Positions 1 to 7,177 of a DNA stretch of 64,000 bases are shown here, piece after piece. The notes below the pieces were generated by a model that saw only the letters and a list, made by a program, of their open reading frames with translations, was not told the DNA's origin and did no database searches. The DNA comes from Thermotoga caldifontis AZM44c09 (GTDB taxonomy: Bacteria > Thermotogota > Thermotogae > Thermotogales > DSM-5069), in NCBI RefSeq assembly GCF_000828655.1, contig NZ_AP014509.1, positions 558,001 to 622,000 of the forward strand, written 5' to 3'. The translations under genes and the position numbers were made by a program. The first letter of the stretch is position 1, and the number at the start of each line of letters is the position of its first letter.

Positions 1-642
1 AGAACGGAGGTCCCCGGAGATTGGGTGTTCGATCATCCGTTCTTCATCATAATGAACGTCGCGGTTGGTGGTTACTGGCCCGGATATCCGGATGAGACCA
101 CGACCTTCCCGCAGAAGATGTACGTGGATTACATCAGAGTGTACAAAGGCGTGGGTATGGAGACCATCGACAACGGTAGCTTCGACTATCCGCTGACCAA
201 CGATCAGCAGAACTGGCCCGACGATTGGTTCCTGTGGTACGGTTCGCCGTACGGTATGGGAGGAAGAGCTTCGGTGAGCATCGAAACGGAAGGAAAGAAC
301 AGATTCGCCGTCGTAGAAGTGATGGACACAGGTTGGGAAAGCTGGCACGTGCAGTTCAACCAGTGGGTGGGTCTTTCCAAGGGAAAAACGTACAGGTTCA
401 CCTTCAAGGCCAGAGCGGAAAACCCGAGAGATATAAACGTGAAATTCCTGCACCCGACAAACTACACACTCTACGCGGTTCAGAACTACAATCTGACCAC
501 GGATTGGCAGAGCTTCGAACTCGTGTTCACGTTCAACGCGGACTATCCCGTGGCCAACCTCTCGATCGAGCTTGGAAAGACGAACAGTCCAAGGACTGGA
601 AAGGTGTATTTTGACGATTTCGCTTTAGAAGAAGTCAGATGA
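1..642 (+). CDS. GH16 endo-beta-1,3-glucanase (laminarinase), C-terminal part with carbohydrate-binding module
   Basis: The reading frame is open from base 1, so the gene begins upstream of the window. The first 45 or so residues (DHPFFIIMNVAVGG, then MYVDYIRVYKG) are the conserved last strands of the GH16 beta-jelly-roll fold; the catalytic ExDxxE strand lies outside the window. From about residue 55 follows a roughly 155-residue module (NGSFDYPL ... VYFDDFALEEV) with the pattern of CBM4/9-type beta-sandwich modules that bind beta-glucan. Thermotoga laminarinases carry such modules beside the GH16 domain, which supports a secreted laminarinase. The signal peptide cannot be seen. A strong hairpin terminator follows 24 bases after the stop. 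Confidence 0.85.
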   Translation, partial: RTEVPGDWVFDHPFFIIMNVAVGGYWPGYPDETTTFPQKMYVDYIRVYKGVGMETIDNGSFDYPLTNDQQNWPDDWFLWYGSPYGMGGRASVSIETEGKNRFAVVEVMDTGWESWHVQFNQWVGLSKGKTYRFTFKARAENPRDINVKFLHPTNYTLYAVQNYNLTTDWQSFELVFTFNADYPVANLSIELGKTNSPRTGKVYFDDFALEEVR

Positions 643-665
643 GCTTTGAGGTCGCTGAAGATGAG

Positions 666-692
666 GCCGGCGCCGTGGCGCCGGCTTTTTTA
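666..692. terminator. Bidirectional intrinsic terminator
   Basis: A 9-bp perfect stem (666-674 with 677-685) is followed by a T tract on the plus strand. It lies between the convergent GH16 gene and the stop of the minus-strand operon at 690. Confidence 0.85.
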
Positions 693-1580
693 TTTCAGGC
701 CACGAATTTTCTCTTCAAGGATCCTGCACAGCCTTTCTTCTTCTTTCATCACGTCCAGACACGGTACGTTCAACTCCTGTTCTATGGTCCTTGAGAGTTC
801 TGTCAGATCCATGTGATCGAGGACGAAACCTTCCATGCGTCTCGCTGGATAGTACGGATTGATCGTCACACAGATCAATTCCGGCCTTCTCAGCACGGCG
901 ATGTCGAGCTCGTCCAGCGAACGTTCAAGGTCTGCAAGATCTTCAGCGAGCAAAAGGTGCATGGGAGACTCTACCGAGATGCGTTCGTTTCGAAGAGACT
1001 TCATTTTGTCCTGACTGACCAGGCCTTCGATCACATTTCTGTCGTCTTCACTTAAGGGTAGTCTCAGGGCTTTCACGATGACTCTCGCTTCGGTGAGTAG
1101 AACATCGATGCTGGTGGATCTGGAAGCACCGAGTGCGAGGATGACGAACTCCACGTGCTGGAACGGTACGACACGGTTTATCGCCCCATCTACCAGGAAA
1201 ATTTCTGTCTGTTCACTCTTCAAAACATCCTTGAGCATGAGGAGATCTTCGCTGTTGTTTGGACCGACGAGCACCACGGTGCCGGACTGTCTAACTTTGT
1301 AAAGGCAGATCGGTCCAAAGGCCGTTGTGATGTTGAGCTTTCTCAGCAGCTGCAGCTTCGCCGTTGAATGTTTCGCAGCTTGCTCGCTCGTGGCCACCAC
1401 GGTCCCTTCTTCCACCACGACTTTGGGTTTTGGAAGGCCCGTGATGTGGTCGAGATCTTCGCCATCGAAACCGATGCTCGTGATGGCCAGAGACTTTCCA
1501 GCGAGACATTTCAGCAACGCGTTCACCGTGGTGGTTTTTCCCGTGTTCTTCGCGGTGCCCAGAACGCCGATGCTCAGCAC
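690..1580 (-). CDS. P-loop NTPase of unknown function, last gene of the B12 operon
   Basis: A 296-residue protein with a Walker A motif at the N-terminus (GTAKNTGKTT, residues about 8-17), so it binds ATP or GTP. The rest (VVVEEGTVVATSEQAA, LVDGAINRV, VILALGASRSTS) resembles SIMIBI-class P-loop proteins, but I do not recognise a named family. It overlaps the upstream cobalamin-domain gene by 7 bases, so the two are probably translationally coupled. Cobalamin mutases often have a partner NTPase that reloads or reactivates the cofactor (MeaB for methylmalonyl-CoA mutase, reactivases for the aminomutases). A chaperone role here is inference from position only. The function could equally be unrelated to B12. 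Confidence 0.6.
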   Translation of the reverse strand: MLSIGVLGTAKNTGKTTTVNALLKCLAGKSLAITSIGFDGEDLDHITGLPKPKVVVEEGTVVATSEQAAKHSTAKLQLLRKLNITTAFGPICLYKVRQSGTVVLVGPNNSEDLLMLKDVLKSEQTEIFLVDGAINRVVPFQHVEFVILALGASRSTSIDVLLTEARVIVKALRLPLSEDDRNVIEGLVSQDKMKSLRNERISVESPMHLLLAEDLADLERSLDELDIAVLRRPELICVTINPYYPARRMEGFVLDHMDLTELSRTIEQELNVPCLDVMKEEERLCRILEEKIRGLK

Positions 1581-3352
1581 TTTCTCACCGTACCTCTTCC
1601 TGCCCTACCTGGGTTCGCGCCTTCTTCGCGTGTTCCGAAAAGGCCTTCGTACATGGACGCCACGAAATCTTCCCTTTCCGCAACCTTCTTCAGCGTTTCG
1701 TATACACCTTCAACGATCCTTTCTGCGAACTCTTCTGCCTGTTTCGTCGGTTCTATCTTCGCCTGTCCGAAGAATCTGAAAGCTTCCGCGATCGCCCTGA
1801 GGGTGTCGATGCGCGCGCTCACCGTGATCGCACCACGCGCATAAGCCTCGTCGGTGGAAGCGATGGTTATGGCATCGAGCCCGAGGGAACTTGCGAGCGC
1901 GGCGTGCAGGGCCGTCGTCATGGCGGACTGAACCCTGTCCTCGGTGTGCGTCATGAAACCGATGGGCTCGCCTGGCCAGATCGGTGCGTCGATGATGCGT
2001 CTCAGTGCGATCACCTTTGCCGCGTTGTAATCGATGTAGTTGTCCTTCATGTAATCGTTGATCATCACGTCCGGTGAGTAACAGAACAAGGGCTTCAGAA
2101 TGGGTTTCGCGTTCAATTTCACCCCGAGGTACGCCACCACGAGCATGCCAGCGAACGCCTTGTGTGCGGGTACGCCACCGAGCTCTTCGTTGGTCGGTAT
2201 GTCGTAGGGAAGGTTGTATCTGGCCGCCAGCTTTATGGCGTACACTCCATCGACGGTGAGTCTCTCCGGATCGGTACCACCGTTCAGAGAACCGTAGACC
2301 ATGTTTATTTTGGTCAGATCGGCCTTTGCATACGCTGCGAGCAGCACGGTTTCCGGTGTGTTCAGGCCCCTGTGCGCCCTGACACACCAGAGTGTGGAGT
2401 CGTTCAGCGCTGACTTTATGAGCTTCAGGTTCTCGAAGGTTATGATCGATCCATCTTCCTCGTGCGCCAGCAGACCTTCGAGTAAACCTTCGCACCTTGC
2501 ACCCCAGGAAGGATCGAAGTGAAGAACCCCATCGGCACCCCACGCTTCGCTGACTTTTATGTGCATCGCATCCATGAAGGGACAGCCCGTTCCGTACTGA
2601 ACGAAAACGAGAGGTCTATCGAGACTGTGGCGCAGAATTTTTTCATCGAATCTGGTTTCACGAACAAGCCGATCGAACTTTTTCTTCTCTTCCTCTGTTA
2701 TGAGCCTCACTTTCCTTGGAAGCGTGTTCTTCTTGAAATAGGAGACAACCGTATCATCGCACAGTTTTAAATAGTCCTCCAGAAGATCTTCGCCCTGCAA
2801 CATCTTCTCCCTCATCTTTGCCCGCTCGATGCCAGGGCTGGTCCTGTCTCTGGCCCAATCGATTATCTGATCCGTTATCTTCTCGAGCAGGTCTTTGAAC
2901 GCGCTGTCGTGGACTCTGTACGAATAACCATGTGTTATGTCGCGTTTGGTTTTGACAATCCTGCTTTTCGATTCCTGTACTTCTCTCCCTTCGACGAAGG
3001 CGATGACTTCTTCCCAGTTCGTTCTGTCGCCGAAGCCTGCATCGTAACCCAGTTCTGCGGCGAGCTCTTTCGTGATCGCCTTACCACCAACCACGACCTT
3101 GCATTTCTTTCTCAAACCCGCCGCGTCCAGCATGTCTATGAACCTGGCCAGCAATTCGGCGGCACCGTAACCGACAGTCCTGCTCACCATGATAAAATCT
3201 GGATTTTCCTTCTGGCACAGCTCGACGACTTCTTCCATCTTCGTATCGGGTGGTAGCAGTATGGTTTGATGTCCTCTCTTCAAAAGTTCTCTGTTCAACA
3301 TCTTCAACGCCACATCGTGAACAGGATCGAGTGGGAAGAGCACGAATTTCAT
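1574..3352 (-). CDS. Cobalamin-binding-domain protein with C-terminal barrel-like domain; putative B12-dependent mutase
   Basis: A 592-residue protein. Residues 1-125 look like a B12-binding Rossmann domain: an early D9-x-x-H12 (LDPVHDVA) in the place of the usual DxHxxG, then DFIMVSRTV and KVVVGGKAI, the strands that carry the SxL and GG motifs in glutamate mutase S and lysine 5,6-aminomutase KamE. Residues about 215-560 look like a TIM-barrel catalytic region (VSEAWGADGVLHFD, WCVRAHRGLN, YGSLNGGTDPERLTV, IASTDEAYARGA). It ends with a PGRAGRGTV tail. OraE carries its B12 domain at the C-terminus, so the order here is reversed, and the barrel does not match remembered OraE, KamD or MutE sequences. 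No lysine sits at the KamE PLP-lysine spacing (His+11). The start overlaps the stop of the 75-residue gene (ATGA). Substrate unknown. Confidence 0.7.
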   Translation of the reverse strand: MKFVLFPLDPVHDVALKMLNRELLKRGHQTILLPPDTKMEEVVELCQKENPDFIMVSRTVGYGAAELLARFIDMLDAAGLRKKCKVVVGGKAITKELAAELGYDAGFGDRTNWEEVIAFVEGREVQESKSRIVKTKRDITHGYSYRVHDSAFKDLLEKITDQIIDWARDRTSPGIERAKMREKMLQGEDLLEDYLKLCDDTVVSYFKKNTLPRKVRLITEEEKKKFDRLVRETRFDEKILRHSLDRPLVFVQYGTGCPFMDAMHIKVSEAWGADGVLHFDPSWGARCEGLLEGLLAHEEDGSIITFENLKLIKSALNDSTLWCVRAHRGLNTPETVLLAAYAKADLTKINMVYGSLNGGTDPERLTVDGVYAIKLAARYNLPYDIPTNEELGGVPAHKAFAGMLVVAYLGVKLNAKPILKPLFCYSPDVMINDYMKDNYIDYNAAKVIALRRIIDAPIWPGEPIGFMTHTEDRVQSAMTTALHAALASSLGLDAITIASTDEAYARGAITVSARIDTLRAIAEAFRFFGQAKIEPTKQAEEFAERIVEGVYETLKKVAEREDFVASMYEGLFGTREEGANPGRAGRGTVRKC

Positions 3353-3576
3353 TCTGTATCGCCTCCAGCGAGCCAGGCATACTTGTCACCAGGTCTGAAC
3401 ACATAAACGCGCAGGCGGATCCTGGCAGCGAAATTGTTGTGCTCGACGAACACCACATCGACGTCGTTGAACCCGAGGGATTTGAAGTACTGAACGGCGA
3501 TGTTCTTCGCTTCTTCTTCGCTTTTGGCCAGCAACGTGGTTTCTACATCGAACGCGTCGATGATCCTGTCTATCAT
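3349..3576 (-). CDS. Small conserved-looking protein, possible subunit of the B12 enzyme
   Basis: A 75-residue protein (MIDRIIDAFDVETTLL ... YAWLAGGDTE). The ATG at 3576 is chosen because a GAGGTGG ribosome site lies 5-6 bases upstream; longer starts at 3606 or 3615 lack a good site. It is alpha/beta-like, with no signal peptide or membrane segment. Its stop overlaps the start codon of the cobalamin-domain gene, the usual arrangement for subunits made in fixed ratio. It does not resemble OraS, the small subunit of ornithine aminomutase. The name is left open; a structural or substrate-binding subunit is inference. Confidence 0.6.
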   Translation of the reverse strand: MIDRIIDAFDVETTLLAKSEEEAKNIAVQYFKSLGFNDVDVVFVEHNNFAARIRLRVYVFRPGDKYAWLAGGDTE

Positions 3577-3602
3577 TAAACCCACCTCACTTTCGAGCGG
3601 GT

Positions 3603-4439
3603 TCATTCTTTCCACGCGTCTGGGAGGATGTAACCTTCAGCGACAACGCGCGCATCTCCCTGAAGATAAACGTTTCTGAACTCGTTGCCGTGCCGTTCAA
3701 AACCGACCTTCAGTTCCCCGCCCTTGACCTTCACGCTCACGGCTGGTTCGACCCTGCTCGTGAGGAAGGAAACGATGCTCGAGGCGATCGAACCTGTCCC
3801 GCAGGCGAGCGTTTCGTTCTCAACGCCACGTTCGTAGGTTCTGACGATTATTCTGGATTTTCCCACGATCTGGACGAAGTTCACGTTCGTTCCCTTCGGG
3901 AACACGTCCAAGGAATACCTTATCTTTCTTCCCCATCTCAAAAGGATTTCGTCCTCCATCGATTCGACGGCGTCTTTGAAGATCACCGTGTGTGGCACCC
4001 CGACCGTTCCGAAATGATACTCAACGGTTCCAAAGCTGAAATCTCGTTTCTGAAATAGTTCGAAGTCGTGCAGGCTGAGGTTTGGAAACTTGATGCGCAC
4101 CTCTTCGCCCAGGATTTCCGCTTCGTGTATCCCGGAGATGGTTTCAAAACGCATGCGCTCACCAGCAACACCGATCAGATTCGCAAACCTCGCGATGCAC
4201 CGGGCTCCGTTGCCACACATCTCCCCTTCAGAGCCATCGCTGTTGAAGTATCTCATTTTGAAGTCCACGGTTTCTGAAGGTTCGAGCAACATGAGCCCGT
4301 CCGCACCGATGGATTTACCCCGGCGGCACACCATGCGAACAAAATGGTTTATATCGAAATTTGCGAGCACGTTCTCTCTGTTGTCTATGACGATGAAATC
4401 GTTCCCCGCTCCGTTCATCTTGAAGAACCTTATCTTCAC
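3603..4439 (-). CDS. DapF-family cofactor-independent amino-acid racemase/epimerase
   Basis: A 278-residue protein of the diaminopimelate epimerase fold. Both catalytic cysteines are present (EMCGNGARC and ETLACGTGS), with the N-terminal KMNGAGNDF motif, NVNFVQ and RTYERGVENE. These enzymes invert an alpha-carbon with two cysteines acting as acid and base, without PLP. A GTG start at 4439 is preceded by GGGGGT. No lysine-biosynthesis gene is nearby. The neighbours are a permease, a B12-domain protein, a PLP enzyme and a D-amino-acid-type regulator, so the substrate is probably an amino acid being degraded rather than meso-diaminopimelate. GVPH replaces the GNPH of E. coli DapF, but I believe some true DapFs share this, so it is not decisive. 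Real DapF activity cannot be excluded. Confidence 0.85.
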   Translation of the reverse strand: MKIRFFKMNGAGNDFIVIDNRENVLANFDINHFVRMVCRRGKSIGADGLMLLEPSETVDFKMRYFNSDGSEGEMCGNGARCIARFANLIGVAGERMRFETISGIHEAEILGEEVRIKFPNLSLHDFELFQKRDFSFGTVEYHFGTVGVPHTVIFKDAVESMEDEILLRWGRKIRYSLDVFPKGTNVNFVQIVGKSRIIVRTYERGVENETLACGTGSIASSIVSFLTSRVEPAVSVKVKGGELKVGFERHGNEFRNVYLQGDARVVAEGYILPDAWKE

Positions 4440-4456
4440 AGTCCAACCCCCAAGAA

Positions 4457-4476
4457 GGGGGCGCAAAAGCGCCCCC
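4457..4476 (-). terminator. Hairpin between permease and racemase genes, possible attenuator
   Basis: A perfect 8-bp GC stem with a 4-base loop (4457-4464 with 4469-4476) lies in the 44-base gap of the minus-strand operon. On the minus strand it is followed by TTCTTG, a poor T tract, so partial termination or mRNA 3'-end protection is more likely than a full stop. Confidence 0.5.
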
Positions 4477-4483
4477 TCATGTT

Positions 4484-5857
4484 TCACATGAGGATCATCG
4501 CTACTATCGTGGCGGCCACGTAACCGAGGATCACTGGAACGAAGTTCTTCCTTGCGATCTCTTCAGGCTTCGTCTTGCAAACGGCCGCAACGGCGATCAA
4601 AGCCCAAGGAACGATCGTTCCTCCACCGCAGTTGACCGCCGTGAGTTGACCGAGCGCAGCCAGTACTGAGGTCTTCACCTTCGCCACGGGTGCCAGACCA
4701 CCGGCGAGCGTTCCTACGAGAGGAAGACCTGAAAAGCCAGAACCATCAAGGCCCGTGATCGCTCCAATTATTGCCTGCATCGGAGCGACGGCATACTTGT
4801 TCAGAGGCACTTTCTGTGCGAGCGCGTTGGCCAGATCGAAGAGCAGAGGTCTTCCCGCATCACCGAAGATCTGTTTCGCAGCACCACTGCCCATGTAGAA
4901 CATGGCAGCGATGATGAAAACAGGTGCGAAGATCTTGACACCGAACATGAAACCGTCCCTGAGGAAATCGACTCCGATCTCGAGGCCTTCTCCTTTGTAC
5001 TGCAGGAGCGTGAACACGAACAGCAACATCGCCGCGGTACCACCGAGCAGAGCCGTCGCATCTCCTCCACGCAGTTTCAGCGCGAGCATCAGGACGATGT
5101 CGATCAAGAAGGCGAGGGCAACCACCGCTGCTTCCACCTTCGCGAACGTGCTGAACTCTTCACTTTTGGCTTTCATGACGCTTTCTCCAAAAAGCTCGAT
5201 GTCCTTGCGCGGATCGTAGTTCTTGTTCGCCTTCATGGTCCAGAAGTATGCCAGCGGGATCGACACCACCGCGTAGACGATGATCAGAGGTACCATCGCG
5301 ACCATGACTTCTCCAACGCCTATCCCCGCAGCCTTTGCAGTCAGTGTTGGTGCGCCCTGAATGACGAAGTCTGTAGTGAGGGACACACCGTAAGCGAACA
5401 TCGCGATCGCCACACCGGCACCGACTGGAGAGAGACCAGCGCTGACGGCCACGGGAACGAGCAAGCTACCGATCAGTGCCACAGAAGGCGTGGGCCAGAT
5501 GAACAGTGCCAGGATCGCCGTGATGATACCCACGAACCAGAACGCAGACCTCGGGCCCTTGATCGGTTTGCCGAGCGTTCTGATCAGCACAGCTGCCGCT
5601 CCACTCTTCTCCATCTGCTTCGAGAGCGCCACCATGAGCGAGATAACGACCACGATACCGAGCAGTTCCACACCTGCGACGACGATCGCGTTGAACACGG
5701 ACTGGATGGCTCCGATGAACGATTTTGTGACCGCCCAGCCGATGAGCAGTGCTCCGAGCAGACAGATCAGTGGTGTGTCTTTTCGCAGAAACATGGTCAC
5801 GAGTACCAGTACCATGAAGACGAGGTACAGCCAGTGAGCCAGCGTCAATTCCACCAC
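4484..5857 (-). CDS. Polytopic permease of the ion-transporter type (CitMHS/GntP-like), amino-acid or carboxylate uptake
   Basis: A 457-residue integral membrane protein with about 11-13 hydrophobic segments spread over the whole length, starting with a helix at residues 8-22. Features such as FIWPTPSVALIGSLLVPVA and GLDGSGFSGLPLVG recall the re-entrant hairpins of the IT superfamily (citrate, gluconate and C4-dicarboxylate carriers), but the exact family is uncertain. GTG start with GGGGGTGG 7 bases upstream. It sits inside the catabolic operon, 15 bases after the FAD oxidoreductase, so it is most likely the uptake system for that pathway's substrate. Confidence 0.7.
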   Translation of the reverse strand: MVELTLAHWLYLVFMVLVLVTMFLRKDTPLICLLGALLIGWAVTKSFIGAIQSVFNAIVVAGVELLGIVVVISLMVALSKQMEKSGAAAVLIRTLGKPIKGPRSAFWFVGIITAILALFIWPTPSVALIGSLLVPVAVSAGLSPVGAGVAIAMFAYGVSLTTDFVIQGAPTLTAKAAGIGVGEVMVAMVPLIIVYAVVSIPLAYFWTMKANKNYDPRKDIELFGESVMKAKSEEFSTFAKVEAAVVALAFLIDIVLMLALKLRGGDATALLGGTAAMLLFVFTLLQYKGEGLEIGVDFLRDGFMFGVKIFAPVFIIAAMFYMGSGAAKQIFGDAGRPLLFDLANALAQKVPLNKYAVAPMQAIIGAITGLDGSGFSGLPLVGTLAGGLAPVAKVKTSVLAALGQLTAVNCGGGTIVPWALIAVAAVCKTKPEEIARKNFVPVILGYVAATIVAMILM

Positions 5858-5872
5858 GCGAACGCCACCCCC

Positions 5873-7165
5873 TCACACCAGTTTGGTGTTGAAGATGTTG
5901 CTCATATTGGCTTCACGCACCCTTTTCTTGATCTGTTCAATGTCGGTCGTGTAGAGACCTTTCTGGACCATGCGTTTGAAATAGATCGAACCTGAAAAGG
6001 TGTACTTGTACTGGCGGCCTTCCTCTTTTTTCATCTCTTCGATCACGTGGTTGACGAAGTCTCCGACCGCAAGTTCATCAGGATATCTGAGCAATTTCTC
6101 ACCGACGGCTTTCCTCACCGCGTTGTGACCCGCCAGCGTACCGGTGACGATCGCCTCGGTGTGTCCCACCATCGCCCCGGCCTTTTCACCGGCACAGAAC
6201 AGATTGTCAACCGGACCTATCGCCTGCAGTTCGGGCGTACAGTTGGCAAAACCGAAGTACCTCATAGAATTACCTTTCCCACCGGCGATGGGATCTTCGT
6301 AGCGGGCCTTTTCCATTCCGGGGATCTTTCGAAGCTGTTCGAGTGGGAAGAAAGGAGTCATCAGCTTCACGGGACCCGTATCGAGCAGAACCAAATTTTC
6401 TACGAATTCTGGCAGTGCGTACTGCTGACACGCCTTCATGCTCAAAAGCTTTTCTTCTTCTCTCACTTCCGGAGGCACTGGTACGAGCGCGCATCCTTTC
6501 TCTTCGAGCTCCTTCACGATACCCGGATCAATGGAGTCTTTGACGAGTTTACAAGACCCACTCATGGCACCAACGCTGCCGTTGGGCTGTTTACCAACCC
6601 ACTCTTCCACTCCAACCTTCGTCGTGATGCTGACTCTCGGGCCGAAACTGTGGCACCTGAGAATGCACATGGCACAGCCGTTACCGTACTTCGTGCAGTT
6701 GGCCGGTACGGCAGAAGTGCCCGTTGCGTCGACGAACGTATCTCCATGGATCGGTTCATGCTTCTCGACCACAACACAAACGATCCTGTTGCCTTCCTTC
6801 GCCGCGTCTATGACGCGTGCGTTCGTGAGGATCTGAACACCGAGGTTTATGAGGTACTCTCGAACCGCTGGTTCGATCTTGTAGACGTTGTACAGACTCG
6901 CGTGCTTGTGGCCGGGAAATTCAACGTTCTTGTGGATGGCGCACCTGTCCATCACGCTGAAGATGTCCGCACCCATCTCCAGCATCTCTTCGGCAGCCGT
7001 GAATCTGCCGTTGTTTCTGAAAATGCCTCCAACCAAGCCTGTGCCGAGCAACATGTCCGTCCTTTCGATGAGGATGACCTCTGCTCCAGCTTTACGTGCG
7101 GCCGCGGCGGCCGCACAACCACCCCACCCTCCTCCGACCACGACTACCCTCGGTGCCCTCGCCAT
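5873..7165 (-). CDS. FAD-dependent oxidoreductase with four-cysteine motif
   Basis: A 430-residue flavoprotein. The N-terminal GGGWGGCAAAAAA is the dinucleotide-binding GxGxxG loop, followed by an acidic strand end (VILIERTD). DTFVDATGTSAVP is the second FAD contact typical of the FAD_oxidored (PF12831) group, and NLFCAGEKAG the third. Residues 157, 164, 167 and 171 are cysteines (CTKYGNGCAMCILRC), spaced well enough to hold an iron-sulfur cluster or a redox disulfide; this is unusual for simple amine oxidases. No signal peptide, so cytoplasmic. It lies between the PLP enzyme (12-base gap) and the permease (15-base gap). A role in oxidising an amino or hydroxy acid intermediate is inference. 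Confidence 0.75.
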   Translation of the reverse strand: MARAPRVVVVGGGWGGCAAAAAARKAGAEVILIERTDMLLGTGLVGGIFRNNGRFTAAEEMLEMGADIFSVMDRCAIHKNVEFPGHKHASLYNVYKIEPAVREYLINLGVQILTNARVIDAAKEGNRIVCVVVEKHEPIHGDTFVDATGTSAVPANCTKYGNGCAMCILRCHSFGPRVSITTKVGVEEWVGKQPNGSVGAMSGSCKLVKDSIDPGIVKELEEKGCALVPVPPEVREEEKLLSMKACQQYALPEFVENLVLLDTGPVKLMTPFFPLEQLRKIPGMEKARYEDPIAGGKGNSMRYFGFANCTPELQAIGPVDNLFCAGEKAGAMVGHTEAIVTGTLAGHNAVRKAVGEKLLRYPDELAVGDFVNHVIEEMKKEEGRQYKYTFSGSIYFKRMVQKGLYTTDIEQIKKRVREANMSNIFNTKLV

Positions 7166-7177
7166 GGGACCACCCCA

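Noticed and set aside
1574-3576. Naming the pair OraE/OraS (ornithine 4,5-aminomutase)
   Set aside because: Domain order is reversed, the barrel and the small subunit do not resemble the remembered sequences, and ord/ortAB are absent.
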